From positions 1 through 9,088 of the forward strand of contig JBJMLS010000135.1 of the NCBI GenBank assembly GCA_045805185.1: 9,088 nt of DNA, written 5' to 3'. Origin of the DNA: JAHEYF01 sp045805185. Lineage in GTDB: Bacteria > Bacteroidota > Bacteroidia > B-17B0 > Aurantibacillaceae. The translations under genes and the position numbers were made by a program. Below, piece by piece: positions 1 to 7,099 of this stretch; the stretch's first letter is position 1, and each line of letters starts with the position of its first letter. The notes beneath the pieces are model-generated. The model searched no databases, had not been told where the DNA came from, and was given only the letters and a program-made list of their open reading frames with translations.

Positions 1-837
1 CTTCGTCATTCCATGTTTCTCCTGCGCCTCATAGCCGTCTCTTTATTGATACTTGTTCTTGCCCGCCCTCAATCCCGGAGCAGCTGGAAAGATATTAAAG
101 CGGAGGGAATCGATATTGTGATGAGCCTGGACGTTTCGTATTCCATGCTTGCCAAAGATTTTAAGCCGAACCGGCTGGAAGCAGCGAAAGAAGTAGCAAA
201 GGATTTCATTGATTCCCGTCCGAATGACAGGATCGGGTTGGTGATCTTCGGCGGAGAAGCATTTACGCAATGCCCGCTAACTACTGACCACAATGTGATA
301 AAGAATCTGTTTACTGACCTTAAAGCCGGAATGCTTGCTGAAGGAACCGCCATCGGCCTGGGCATCGCCGATGCAGTTGCACGGGTAAAAGAAAGCAAAG
401 CCAAGAGCAAGGTTGTCATTCTGCTTTCGGATGGAGTGAGTAATGTGGGGGAAATTGCTCCGCTCACCGCCGGAGAGATCGCAAAAACATTTGGAGTAAG
501 GGTTTATACGATCGGCGTAGGAACAAAAGGAAAAGCATTAATGCCAATCGCTATTTATCCGAATGGTCAGATGGAGTATGATTATGTTGACGTGGAGATC
601 GACGAAAAAACAATGGGTACCGTGGCCGAAATGACGGGGGGGAAATATTTCCGTGCGACCGATAATGAAAGCCTCCACAAGATCTATAAGGAAATAGACA
701 AGATGGAAAAAACCATAATCAGCGAAAAAAGTTACAGCAATAAAGCGGAGAAATTTCTTCCGCTGGCTATTGCTGCGGCAATAGCATTATTACTTGAGTT
801 CATCTTACGGCAATTTGTATTTAAAAGCATCCCATAA
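1..837 (+). CDS. batA: BatA, von Willebrand A domain membrane protein (5' partial)
   Basis: This is the first of two VWA proteins of the Bacteroidota aerotolerance (Bat) operon. The frame is open to the left edge: the codons before the internal ATG at 13 read LRHS and run into FLLRLIAVSLLILVLARPQ, which in BatA is the second membrane segment, so the true start lies upstream. Numbering from the window edge, a TM segment spans about residues 5-21. The VWA domain follows with a complete MIDAS: DVSYS (D44, S46, S48), T116 in EGTAIG, and D144 in LLSDG. A C-terminal TM lies at about 252-272. The 278 visible residues suggest that some 50 N-terminal residues are missing, judging from usual BatA lengths. 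The domain should face the periplasm between the two TMs and bind a divalent metal. batB starts 2 nt after the stop, so the genes are probably co-transcribed. The family call is secure; the exact biochemical role of Bat proteins is not established. Confidence 0.93.
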   Translation, partial: LRHSMFLLRLIAVSLLILVLARPQSRSSWKDIKAEGIDIVMSLDVSYSMLAKDFKPNRLEAAKEVAKDFIDSRPNDRIGLVIFGGEAFTQCPLTTDHNVIKNLFTDLKAGMLAEGTAIGLGIADAVARVKESKAKSKVVILLSDGVSNVGEIAPLTAGEIAKTFGVRVYTIGVGTKGKALMPIAIYPNGQMEYDYVDVEIDEKTMGTVAEMTGGKYFRATDNESLHKIYKEIDKMEKTIISEKSYSNKAEKFLPLAIAAAIALLLEFILRQFVFKSIP

Positions 838-839
838 AC

Positions 840-1880
840 GTGTTTAGATTAGAACATAAAGAATATTTAATGGCATTCGGGCTCTTGCCTTTTATGGCGC
901 TTGTCTTTATTATCGTAATGATCAATAAAAAAAGACTACTTGCCAAACTGGGAGATTATCCATTGGTAAAAGCCATGATACCTGATGTCTCCCGGGGAAA
1001 ACAAATAGCGAAATTCATTCTCTTCACGCTGGGATTCGGATTCCTGATCTTCGGGATCTGTAATTTACAAACCGGCTCCAAAATGCAGGAAGTAAAACGC
1101 GAAGGCGGTGACATTATGATCTGTCTCGACGTTTCCAATTCAATGCTTGCAGAAGATCTGAATCCCAACCGGCTTGAACGGGCAAAACAGGCTATTGAAA
1201 AATTCATTGAAAAACTGGAAGGCGACAGGGTCGGCATTATTATTTTTGCGGGAGAAGCTTACGTTCAATTGCCCATCACCTCCGACTACAGCGCTGCAAA
1301 ATTATTCCTGAACGGCATCAACACCAATATTGTTCCCACACAGGGTACAGCTGTTGGCGCCGCACTTGAGAAAGCCATTGAATCCTTTGGCAAAGATGTC
1401 GGTAAAAATAAAGCGATAGTAGTAATTACAGATGGGGAAAACCACGAAGATGACGCTGTAAAGATCGCGGAGGATGCTGCAAAGCAGGGTGTATCCATCA
1501 ATACAATAGGCATAGGCTCCGATGAGGGTGTTCCTATTCCGTACTACCAGAACGGCGTCAAATCCGGTTTTCGTAAAGATAAAGACGGCAATACAGTTGT
1601 AACCAAGCTCAATGAAACCTTATTAAAAGAGATCGCATCTGCAGGCAACGGTGTTTATATCAAAGCCAGCAACAGCGATGTTGGACTGAACAGCATACTC
1701 GACCAGTTAAAAGAACTGGACAGAAAGCAGATCGAATCGAAAATGTATACCGATTATGAGGATCAGTTTCAATGGTTCATCGGAGCGTCATTGCTTCTCC
1801 TGACTATCGAATTCCTGTTCAGCGAGAGGATCAGCCGCTGGTGGAAAAAATTAAACTTATTTGAAAATGGCGCTCAATAA
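840..1880 (+). CDS. batB: BatB, von Willebrand A domain membrane protein
   Basis: This is the second VWA protein of the Bat operon, 346 aa and full length. I chose the GTG at 840 because it gives the MFRLEH-type N terminus common in this family and lies 2 nt after the batA stop. TM segments are at about 10-28, 58-75 and 312-330, with the VWA domain between the second and third. The MIDAS is complete: DVSNS (D97, S99, S101), T170 in QGTAVG, and D198 in VITDGE. It resembles BatA throughout (DVSxSMLAxD, then xPNRLExAK), as expected for duplicated paralogs that may pair in one complex. The 3' end overlaps batC by 14 nt if batC starts at its ATG. The soluble VWA part is predicted to be periplasmic. 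Regulation should come from the operon promoter outside the window; I see no internal promoter. Confidence 0.95.
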   Translation: MFRLEHKEYLMAFGLLPFMALVFIIVMINKKRLLAKLGDYPLVKAMIPDVSRGKQIAKFILFTLGFGFLIFGICNLQTGSKMQEVKREGGDIMICLDVSNSMLAEDLNPNRLERAKQAIEKFIEKLEGDRVGIIIFAGEAYVQLPITSDYSAAKLFLNGINTNIVPTQGTAVGAALEKAIESFGKDVGKNKAIVVITDGENHEDDAVKIAEDAAKQGVSINTIGIGSDEGVPIPYYQNGVKSGFRKDKDGNTVVTKLNETLLKEIASAGNGVYIKASNSDVGLNSILDQLKELDRKQIESKMYTDYEDQFQWFIGASLLLLTIEFLFSERISRWWKKLNLFENGAQ

Positions 1881-2571
1881 AAAAAATAGTTGTTTTTATA
1901 TTATGCTGATCGCTTTTATGCTCACTGCATTTAAAGCCGGGGCACAGGAAGAAAAGCGATTGCTGCGCGAGGGTAATGACAGCTACCATGGTGGAAAATA
2001 TAAGGAATCAGAACAGTATTACCTGAAAGCCATCAACAAAAAGCAGAATTACCTCAAAGCGCAATACAATCTTGGCGACAGTTATTACAAACAGGGAAAG
2101 TTCAGCGAAGCTGCAGGGCAGTTTGACAATGTGATCAGCTCGAGTAATAACCATGACACCCTCTCAAAAGCATTTCATAACCTGGGCAATGCGAACCTGA
2201 GAGCTAAAAAATACGAGGACGCGGTAAAAGCATACAAGAATTCGCTAAAGTTCAGTCCCAAAGATGAAGACACACGTTACAACCTGGCTTATGCGCTGCA
2301 AAAAATGAAGGAACAGCAGGAACAGCAAAAGAAGGATGACCAGCAAAAAAAAGATCAGCAGAATAAAGACGATCAGAAAAAACAGGATAAGGAAGACGTG
2401 AATAATAAAAAGGACCAGGAAAAACAGGAAGCGAAACAAAACCAGATGAGCAAGGAAGAAGCACAACGTATGCTGGATGCTCTGAAAAATGCTGAAAAGA
2501 AATTACAGGCAACAAAAAAAATAAAAGGCAATAAGGAAGCGGAAAAGAAAAATGTGGATAAGGATTGGTAG
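1867..2571 (+). CDS. batC: BatC, exported TPR protein with charged low-complexity tail
   Basis: The protein is 234 aa from the ATG at 1867; a TTG at 1861 in the same frame is a less likely start. Residues 1-26 form a signal peptide (positive start, hydrophobic core, cleavage likely near KAGA|Q). About residues 30-140 hold three TPR units, recognisable from the patterns YNLGDSYYKQGKFSEA and HNLGNANLRAKKYEDA. A long Lys/Gln/Asp-rich stretch follows at about 148-195, then MSKEEAQRMLDALKNAEKK and a C-terminal DW, both usual in Bacteroidota BatC. The likely role is a periplasmic scaffold for BatA and BatB; this is inferred from TPR function and operon membership. The gene overlaps the batB end by 14 nt, and batD begins 27 nt after its stop, across a GTAG-rich spacer. 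The tail is so biased that sequence drift or slippage there would not be surprising. Confidence 0.93.
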   Translation: MALNKKNSCFYIMLIAFMLTAFKAGAQEEKRLLREGNDSYHGGKYKESEQYYLKAINKKQNYLKAQYNLGDSYYKQGKFSEAAGQFDNVISSSNNHDTLSKAFHNLGNANLRAKKYEDAVKAYKNSLKFSPKDEDTRYNLAYALQKMKEQQEQQKKDDQQKKDQQNKDDQKKQDKEDVNNKKDQEKQEAKQNQMSKEEAQRMLDALKNAEKKLQATKKIKGNKEAEKKNVDKDW

Positions 2572-2591
2572 GAGTAGTGAGTAGAAGTAGG
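2568..2591 (+). repeat. Degenerate GTAG-rich tandem repeat between batC and batD
   Basis: About three and a half imperfect 6-7 nt units (GTAGGA, GTAGTGA, GTAGAA, GTAGG) run from the last codons of batC into the short batC-batD spacer. The strand is purine-rich. The last AGG lies 7 nt before the batD ATG and could serve as a weak ribosome binding site. The composition recalls the purine-rich tract after 8845, but the unit differs. Confidence 0.55.
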
Positions 2592-2598
2592 AAAATAA

Positions 2599-4461
2599 AT
2601 GAAAAAGAATAAAGACATATTAAAACATACGGCGCTGGTAGTGCTTGTATTTTTATTGTCGCTGATGAATAGCTTTGGACAAGTTAAATTTACCGCCCAG
2701 CTGAGTAAAAATAAAGTTACTATCGGCGAAGTGTTCCAGATCGCTTTTACCCTCAATACAAACGGAACAAATTTTAAAGCGCCTTCCTTTTCCGACTTTG
2801 ACGTATACTCCGGTCCGAACCAGTCCACCAATATGCAATATGTGAACGGTCAGATGTCGCAATCCATAACTCTATCCTATTTTATTGCAGCCCGGAAGGA
2901 AGGAAAATTCACGATTGGCCCTGCAAGCGCATTGGTTAACGGACAAAAAATGGAAACCAACAGTGTAACAGTTGAAGTTGGAAAAGGAAACAGCCCGGGA
3001 AATCAGAACAACAGCGCTCAGCGCAATAATCCAAATTCTAATAATCCACAGCAGGAGGAAGAGCCGCAATATTCAAGCGCCAAATCGGATGATGATCTTT
3101 TTGTGAGGACCTTTGTAAGTAAAAAGTCCTGTTACCTCGGAGAGCAGATCATTGTCACTCAAAAAGTCTACTCGCGTCTAAACTTAAGGGGATTCCAGAA
3201 TTACAAGCTCCCTGCGTATAATGGTTTCTGGAGCCAGGAGGAAGACCGGAAAAAGCAGATCAACCTGGAAACCGAGAACCTCGACGGTATCAGCTATTAT
3301 GTGGCTGAATTCAACAAAACATATTTATTTCCTCAACGCGCCGGATCGATAACAATAGATCCCGTAGAGATCGATTGCATAGTAAGAAAACGCAGCAATA
3401 AAAAGCCGCAGAACATCTTTGAACAGTTTTTCGGTGGCGGGGGTTATGAGGACGCGCTTGTTAAAATAAAAAGCAAGCCCGTTTCCATAGAGGTCAAGCA
3501 ATTACCTGAAGCGGGAAAACCCGAAGGCTTTGGCGGTGCAGTAGGAAACTTTAATTTCAAGGCTGAGCTGAACCGTGAAAAAGTGAAAGCAAATGAGAGT
3601 GTCAATTTAAAGATCACGATCAGCGGAAGAGGCAATATTAAACTTGTAGATGCGCCAAAGGTAAATTTCCCGGAAAGCTTTGAAACCTATGACCCGAAAA
3701 CGAGTGAAAACTATTCGGCAAACGGCGGCGTAAGTGGAAGCAAAACTTACGACTACCTGATCATTCCACGTCAAAAAGGCGAATTCGTGTTGAATAACTT
3801 AAACTTCAGCTATTTTGATCCGGAGAAAAAGCAGTACGTCAGCATTCCTACACCGGACTTTAAGATCACTGTAACCGAACCGGACGCTGGAACCACGGGA
3901 GGAGCGCAGGTTTATATTCCTAAGAATACGATCGATCAAAAAGAGAATGACATCCGCTATATAAAGACCGGCGATCTGCATTTAAAACCTGTAAATGAAG
4001 AATTCTTTTCTTCCTGGAAACATTATACGCTTATGGCCTTGCCACTTTTCCTGTTCTTTGGTTTTGTGATCGGTCGCAATGCCTGGATAAAGCAGAATAG
4101 TAATATCGCCGCAGTAAAAGAGCGCAGGGCCGCAAAATTTGCAAAGAAGCAATTAACACTCGCCAATAAATTTAAGACGGAAAACAAGAAAGATGAATTC
4201 TATAATGAGCTCTTTATCGCGCTGAACACTTATGTAAGCCACAAACTCAGCATTCCTGTTTCGGATCTTACAAAAGAAAATATTCAGAAGAGCTTACTGG
4301 CTAAACAGGTAAAACCTGAAACTGTTTCGATGCTGATCGGTACCATTAACGATTGTGAATTTGCCAGGTATGCCCCAGGTGCAGCATCACCGGATTTAAA
4401 CAGTATCTATACCAACACTGTTAAACTGATTACTAATATTGAAGATGAGATCAAAGCTTAA
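2599..4461 (+). CDS. batD: BatD, oxygen-tolerance family membrane-anchored protein
   Basis: This 620-aa protein matches BatD by length, position and layout. The signal peptide covers residues 1-27 (MKKNKDILKH, then a hydrophobic core, cleavage near SFG|Q). Immunoglobulin-like beta regions begin at VKFTAQLSKNKVTIGE, where BatD proteins typically start. An Asn/Gln/Pro/Glu-rich linker lies at about 128-158. A second set of beta modules follows, including KPVSIEVKQLPEAGKPEGF and FNFKAELNREKVKANE, both familiar from this family. A single TM sits at about 477-495. The remaining roughly 120 residues are predicted cytoplasmic and partly helical and basic (KERRAAKFAKKQ). Most of the protein should be periplasmic. 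The 3' end overlaps batE by 17 nt, suggesting translational coupling. Its molecular function is unknown; links to aerotolerance come from genetics of the operon in other species. Confidence 0.94.
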   Translation: MKKNKDILKHTALVVLVFLLSLMNSFGQVKFTAQLSKNKVTIGEVFQIAFTLNTNGTNFKAPSFSDFDVYSGPNQSTNMQYVNGQMSQSITLSYFIAARKEGKFTIGPASALVNGQKMETNSVTVEVGKGNSPGNQNNSAQRNNPNSNNPQQEEEPQYSSAKSDDDLFVRTFVSKKSCYLGEQIIVTQKVYSRLNLRGFQNYKLPAYNGFWSQEEDRKKQINLETENLDGISYYVAEFNKTYLFPQRAGSITIDPVEIDCIVRKRSNKKPQNIFEQFFGGGGYEDALVKIKSKPVSIEVKQLPEAGKPEGFGGAVGNFNFKAELNREKVKANESVNLKITISGRGNIKLVDAPKVNFPESFETYDPKTSENYSANGGVSGSKTYDYLIIPRQKGEFVLNNLNFSYFDPEKKQYVSIPTPDFKITVTEPDAGTTGGAQVYIPKNTIDQKENDIRYIKTGDLHLKPVNEEFFSSWKHYTLMALPLFLFFGFVIGRNAWIKQNSNIAAVKERRAAKFAKKQLTLANKFKTENKKDEFYNELFIALNTYVSHKLSIPVSDLTKENIQKSLLAKQVKPETVSMLIGTINDCEFARYAPGAASPDLNSIYTNTVKLITNIEDEIKA

Positions 4462-5209
4462 CTCTATTTTCATTTTGATCACGCTGTTCACGTTTGGTAA
4501 TGTGTCTGGTGAAAATGCTGTTATTCTTGCCGACAGCGCTAAAAAAGCGTATGATAAGCAACAATACAGAACAGCCATTTCGCAGTACGAAAGAATACTA
4601 GCTGATGGCAGCACTTCTTCCGCTCTCCATTATAATCTTGGAAATGCGTATTACCGGAACGGTCAACTGGGCAAAGCGATCTACCATTATGAGATCGCAA
4701 AAAAAATGAATCCGAACGACGAGGACGTTCTCACCAATCTGCGCCTGGCTTCCTCAAAAACCATTGACAAGATAGATGTGAAAGAAAATTTCTTTGTCAA
4801 TTCGGTTAAATCCAATATCTATACTTTTTTCAGCACTAACGGATGGGCCTGGGCTACAATAGTGCTTACAGTTATTTCCCTTTTATTCTTCACCCTATAC
4901 ATAACTGCGGCAAAGATCAGCCTGAAACGCATTGGCTTTTGGTTTGGAAGCCTGGGGATCATTGCCGTAATCATATCATTTTTTATCGGCTTTGGCGCAG
5001 TTCATAATCTCCGGAAGAAATCACAGGCGATCGTTACTTCCTCATCGGTGCCGGTGATGAACGCTCCAAATGAAAGCGGGAAATCCCAATTCAACCTTCA
5101 CGAGGGAACCAAGGTAAATATCCTGGAAAGTAATGAAGAATGGACCTGTGTTAAACTTGATAATGGAAACGAAGGATGGGTGAAAACCGGTGACCTTGGT
5201 TTATTCTAA
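4445..5209 (+). CDS. batE: BatE, TPR and SH3-like membrane protein
   Basis: The protein is 254 aa from the ATG at 4445; a TTG at 4439 is an alternative that adds two residues. A signal peptide is likely at 1-22. TPR units span about 28-97 (YNLGNAYYRNGQLGKAIYHY is diagnostic). Two TM helices follow at about 135-156 and 166-186. The C-terminal 60 residues form a bacterial SH3-like domain (FNLHEGTKVNILE, then EEWTCVKLDNGNEGWV). This TPR-TM-TM-SH3 order is that of Bacteroidota BatE. The start overlaps batD by 17 nt, and it is the last gene of the operon. Only 3 nt separate its stop from the stop of the opposing receiver gene, so operon transcripts must end inside, or run antisense into, that gene. 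The role is probably as a periplasmic interaction module of the Bat complex; this is inference. Confidence 0.93.
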   Translation: MRSKLNSIFILITLFTFGNVSGENAVILADSAKKAYDKQQYRTAISQYERILADGSTSSALHYNLGNAYYRNGQLGKAIYHYEIAKKMNPNDEDVLTNLRLASSKTIDKIDVKENFFVNSVKSNIYTFFSTNGWAWATIVLTVISLLFFTLYITAAKISLKRIGFWFGSLGIIAVIISFFIGFGAVHNLRKKSQAIVTSSSVPVMNAPNESGKSQFNLHEGTKVNILESNEEWTCVKLDNGNEGWVKTGDLGLF

Positions 5210-5212
5210 GTA

Positions 5213-5605
5213 TTAAAACGCCATTATTTTCGTCAGCGCTTCATAAGAGATAGGCTTGGTATGATAAGCGCTGACATGAGCATTCATCTCTGCCAGCGCC
5301 ATATCCGCTTCATCCGCTGATGAAGACAAAATATGGATCTCATATTCATTCGCAGGCTTTAACGCGTCAAAATTTTCCAGCAGATCCCAGCCGCTGATCT
5401 CCGGCATATTAATATCAAGAAAGAGAACAAATTTTTCTTTATTCAGGCTTAGATCACTGATGAATCTCCAACCTTCCACAGGATTGGTAAAACCGATCAC
5501 CTCAGCTTTCCTGTTAATATGCAGAATAGTTTGGCGGATAATGAAATTATTGAGAGGATCATCGTCAATAATGATGAGTTTTTTCAGGTTCATAGATTTA
5601 TTCAT
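5213..5605 (-). CDS. Stand-alone response-regulator receiver protein
   Basis: The protein is 130 aa and consists of a single CheY-like receiver domain with no output domain. The acidic cluster is D14-D16 (IIIDDDPLNN), the phospho-acceptor is D64 (LFLDINMPEISGW), the switch Ser is in the S94-S96 run (ILSSSADEAD), and the conserved Lys is K117 (HTKPIS). All key residues are present, so it should accept a phosphoryl group from a histidine kinase or phosphotransfer protein; none is encoded nearby. I chose the ATG at 5605 because it overlaps the stop of the upstream receiver gene (TAATG); an ATG at 5593 is an alternative. The 3' end faces batE with a 3-nt gap and carries an inverted repeat. The domain ends very close to the C terminus (KIMAF). 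It is cytoplasmic; partner and output are unknown. Confidence 0.9.
   Translation of the reverse strand: MNKSMNLKKLIIIDDDPLNNFIIRQTILHINRKAEVIGFTNPVEGWRFISDLSLNKEKFVLFLDINMPEISGWDLLENFDALKPANEYEIHILSSSADEADMALAEMNAHVSAYHTKPISYEALTKIMAF
5232..5275. repeat. Perfect 10-bp inverted repeat just past the batE/receiver junction
   Basis: GTCAGCGCTT at 5232-5241 and AAGCGCTGAC at 5266-5275 are exact reverse complements. Three further pairs (CAT 5242-5244 with ATG 5261-5263) can form past a 2-nt bulge, leaving a 16-nt loop. It begins 22 nt after the batE stop, so in the bat mRNA it would be a 3' hairpin, while on the other strand it is receiver coding sequence. No T-run follows on the + strand, so it is not a classical intrinsic terminator; a 3' stabiliser or attenuator is possible. 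A repeat of this size could also arise by chance in 9 kb. Confidence 0.4.
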
Positions 5606-6009
5606 TAATAGGTCAGGCTCCTTTTTTCCAATGCTTCATTCATAACCCCGATAAGATTTTCCTCAAGAAGAGGCTTAACAAACAGGTCATCAAAGCCCTG
5701 ACTGGTGTAAAAACCTTTGTCTTTTGAAAAAGCAGTAATTGCAACTATTTTCAAACCCCTGTGTTTCTTATTCTGACGGATCAGGCGTGTGGTCCGGATC
5801 CCGTCGAGACTTCCATCGCCGAGATTGATATCCATCAGCACGGCATCAAACTTCCGCTCTTCGATAACTTTCAGGGCTTCATGTCCGCTCGTAACTCCGG
5901 TTATATTAAAGTGTTCGCGAAAAAGAGTTTCGCACAGGAAGATGCTGAACTCATCATCATCAACGATCAATATTTCTTTTCTTTTAAAGTGGTAAGTATT
6001 CATTTCCAT
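5605..6009 (-). CDS. Stand-alone response-regulator receiver protein
   Basis: The protein is 134 aa and a single receiver domain. The acidic cluster is D17-D19 (ILIVDDDEFS), the phospho-acceptor is D60 (VLMDINLGDGSLDG), the switch Thr is T92 (VAITAFS) and the conserved Lys is K112 (LFVKPLLEE). It appears fully competent for phosphorylation. GDGSLDGIRTTRLIR is typical of receivers found alone or in hybrid histidine kinases. The start could be the ATG at 6009 or at 6003 (MNTYHF); both fit the domain. The stop codon shares one base with the start of the next receiver gene, so the two are very probably one operon, this gene first. A candidate promoter lies about 30-60 nt upstream. No kinase or DNA-binding domain is nearby, so the pathway cannot be named from this window. 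Confidence 0.9.
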   Translation of the reverse strand: MEMNTYHFKRKEILIVDDDEFSIFLCETLFREHFNITGVTSGHEALKVIEERKFDAVLMDINLGDGSLDGIRTTRLIRQNKKHRGLKIVAITAFSKDKGFYTSQGFDDLFVKPLLEENLIGVMNEALEKRSLTY

Positions 6010-6038
6010 TCTTTATTCTTTGTTTTTAATTTCTGACA

Positions 6039-6069
6039 CAAAATTGCCCATATTGCAGGCGCTGTACAA
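6039..6069 (-). promoter_or_regulatory. Candidate Bacteroidota-type promoter for the receiver pair
   Basis: On the minus strand TTG (6069-6067) is followed after 20 nt by CAATTTTG (6046-6039), which matches the -7 consensus TAnnTTTG at all but the first base. The spacing suits the Bacteroidota -33/-7 promoter. Transcription would start near 6033, leaving a short leader before the ATG at 6009. This was found by eye only. Confidence 0.4.
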
Positions 6070-6165
6070 CACGTTGGAATGAACAAGCATACACATGTAA
6101 GGTTTATTGAAAAAAGGAAAGGATACCGCTGGAGACAAGTATTAGTTAAGAGTCAGAGAATATCG

Positions 6166-6177
6166 TGAATTAATTCA
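6166..6177. repeat. 12-bp perfect palindrome in the receiver/kinase spacer
   Basis: TGAATTAATTCA is a perfect AT-rich palindrome in the 204-nt gap between the fructosamine-kinase-like stop and the receiver start. It lies about 100 nt upstream of the candidate receiver promoter. It could be an operator, but a 12-bp palindrome is expected a couple of times per 9 kb by chance. Apart from this and the candidate promoter I see no RNA gene or convincing terminator in 6010-6213. Confidence 0.25.
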
Positions 6178-6213
6178 TATTATCCGTTTTAGCCCGCCAT
6201 TCAATACAATCCC

Positions 6214-7086
6214 TTAATAATACGAAATTATTGTTTTGACATCCCCGATATAACTCCCACCGAAGAGATGAACATGGACCAGCAGGGGATAAAGATTAAA
6301 TATTGACTGTCGCTTTTCCCAATTCTTTTCCAAAGGGAACTCCGCATTATAACTTTCATAGAACACATCATGAAAGCCGCGGAACAGCCTGGTCATAGCA
6401 ATATCCGCTTCGCGATGCCCGTAATATACGGCCGGATCAAAAACGGCGGCTCCGTTGGAAACAGGCATGATATTTCCACTCCAGAGATCGCCATGGAGAA
6501 GAGCGGGCTTTTCCGCAGGAATGATCTCGTCCAACCGCTGAAAGAGTCTTTCGAAATTCCTGATGACATTTCTCTCCAGGTACCTCTCATCAATTGCTTT
6601 CGAAATCAGAGGCTCAAGACGCTGCGTCACGAAGAATTCACTGAATGTACCCCTGAACTTATTTAGCTGAGAAATACTTCCAATATAATTGTCCTGATCA
6701 AGACCAAATGATGTATTGCTTACTTTATGCATTAGCGCAAGACCTTTCCCCAGGCGTTCCCAATACATTTCGGATGGTGTTCTTTCTTCAAGGTATTCCA
6801 ATACAAGGAACTGAAACTTTTCAGTGGAGTTGTATAAGATCACCTTGGGTACTACCAATGCGGAAGCCTGAGCCATTAAGCTTAAGCCCGCAGCTTCTTT
6901 TTCAAACAGCTGAGGAAAGCGCTCATTCTCATTTATCTTTACCAGGAATTTAGCTGCTCCATAACAAAAAGAATAAACAGTATTGATACTACCTCCGTGG
7001 ATCTGCTCAACATTTACACTATTCTGGCTCTCATTCAATGTTGTTTCCAAACATTCTTTTAGCTTATTTTGTATCGCCGTAAACAT
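6214..7086 (-). CDS. Fructosamine kinase family protein (FN3K-like)
   Basis: The protein is 290 aa from the ATG at 7086, close to the usual size of bacterial fructosamine kinases. It has the aminoglycoside-phosphotransferase-like fold: a glycine loop GGSINTVY (31-38), K50 in FLVKIN for ATP, E64 in FEKEAAGL, the family-typical DNYIG (132-136), the catalytic loop LLHGDLWSGN (D200, N205), and the metal-binding D217 in FDPAVYYGHREADIAM. Characterised relatives phosphorylate sugar adducts on lysine so that they break down, a protein-repair reaction in the cytoplasm; substrates of this bacterial protein are inferred. An ATG at 7101 would add five residues, but a candidate -7 element at 7112-7105 favours 7086. 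The frame is open further upstream to 7344, but that part lies antisense to the protease and lacks family similarity. The neighbour on the other strand is divergent. Confidence 0.9.
   Translation of the reverse strand: MFTAIQNKLKECLETTLNESQNSVNVEQIHGGSINTVYSFCYGAAKFLVKINENERFPQLFEKEAAGLSLMAQASALVVPKVILYNSTEKFQFLVLEYLEERTPSEMYWERLGKGLALMHKVSNTSFGLDQDNYIGSISQLNKFRGTFSEFFVTQRLEPLISKAIDERYLERNVIRNFERLFQRLDEIIPAEKPALLHGDLWSGNIMPVSNGAAVFDPAVYYGHREADIAMTRLFRGFHDVFYESYNAEFPLEKNWEKRQSIFNLYPLLVHVHLFGGSYIGDVKTIISYY
7041..7071 (+). promoter_or_regulatory. Candidate promoter for the retropepsin-like gene
   Basis: TTG at 7041-7043, a 21-nt gap and TATTTTG at 7065-7071 approximate the Bacteroidota -33/-7 pattern; the -7 element is one T short of TAnnTTTG. 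Transcription would begin near 7077, 20-odd nt before the ATG at 7100. It lies inside the first codons of the kinase-like gene on the other strand. Confidence 0.3.
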
Positions 7087-7099
7087 TACCGGTATATTC

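Noticed and set aside
13..15. ATG at 13 as the true batA start
   Set aside because: The frame is open to the window edge, and the residues before the ATG continue the BatA pattern, so this Met is internal.
2373..2831. Minus-strand open frame across batC/batD
   Set aside because: It is a Phe/Leu/Ser-rich shadow produced by the A-rich BatC tail and has no supporting motif.
5761..6036. Plus-strand open frames across the receiver gene
   Set aside because: They are shadows of a clearly conserved receiver on the minus strand and show no protein-family features.
6983..7099. N-terminal extension of the retropepsin-like frame upstream of the ATG at 7100
   Set aside because: It lies within kinase coding sequence on the other strand and contains no domain similarity; the hydrophobic stretch in it could be mistaken for a signal peptide.
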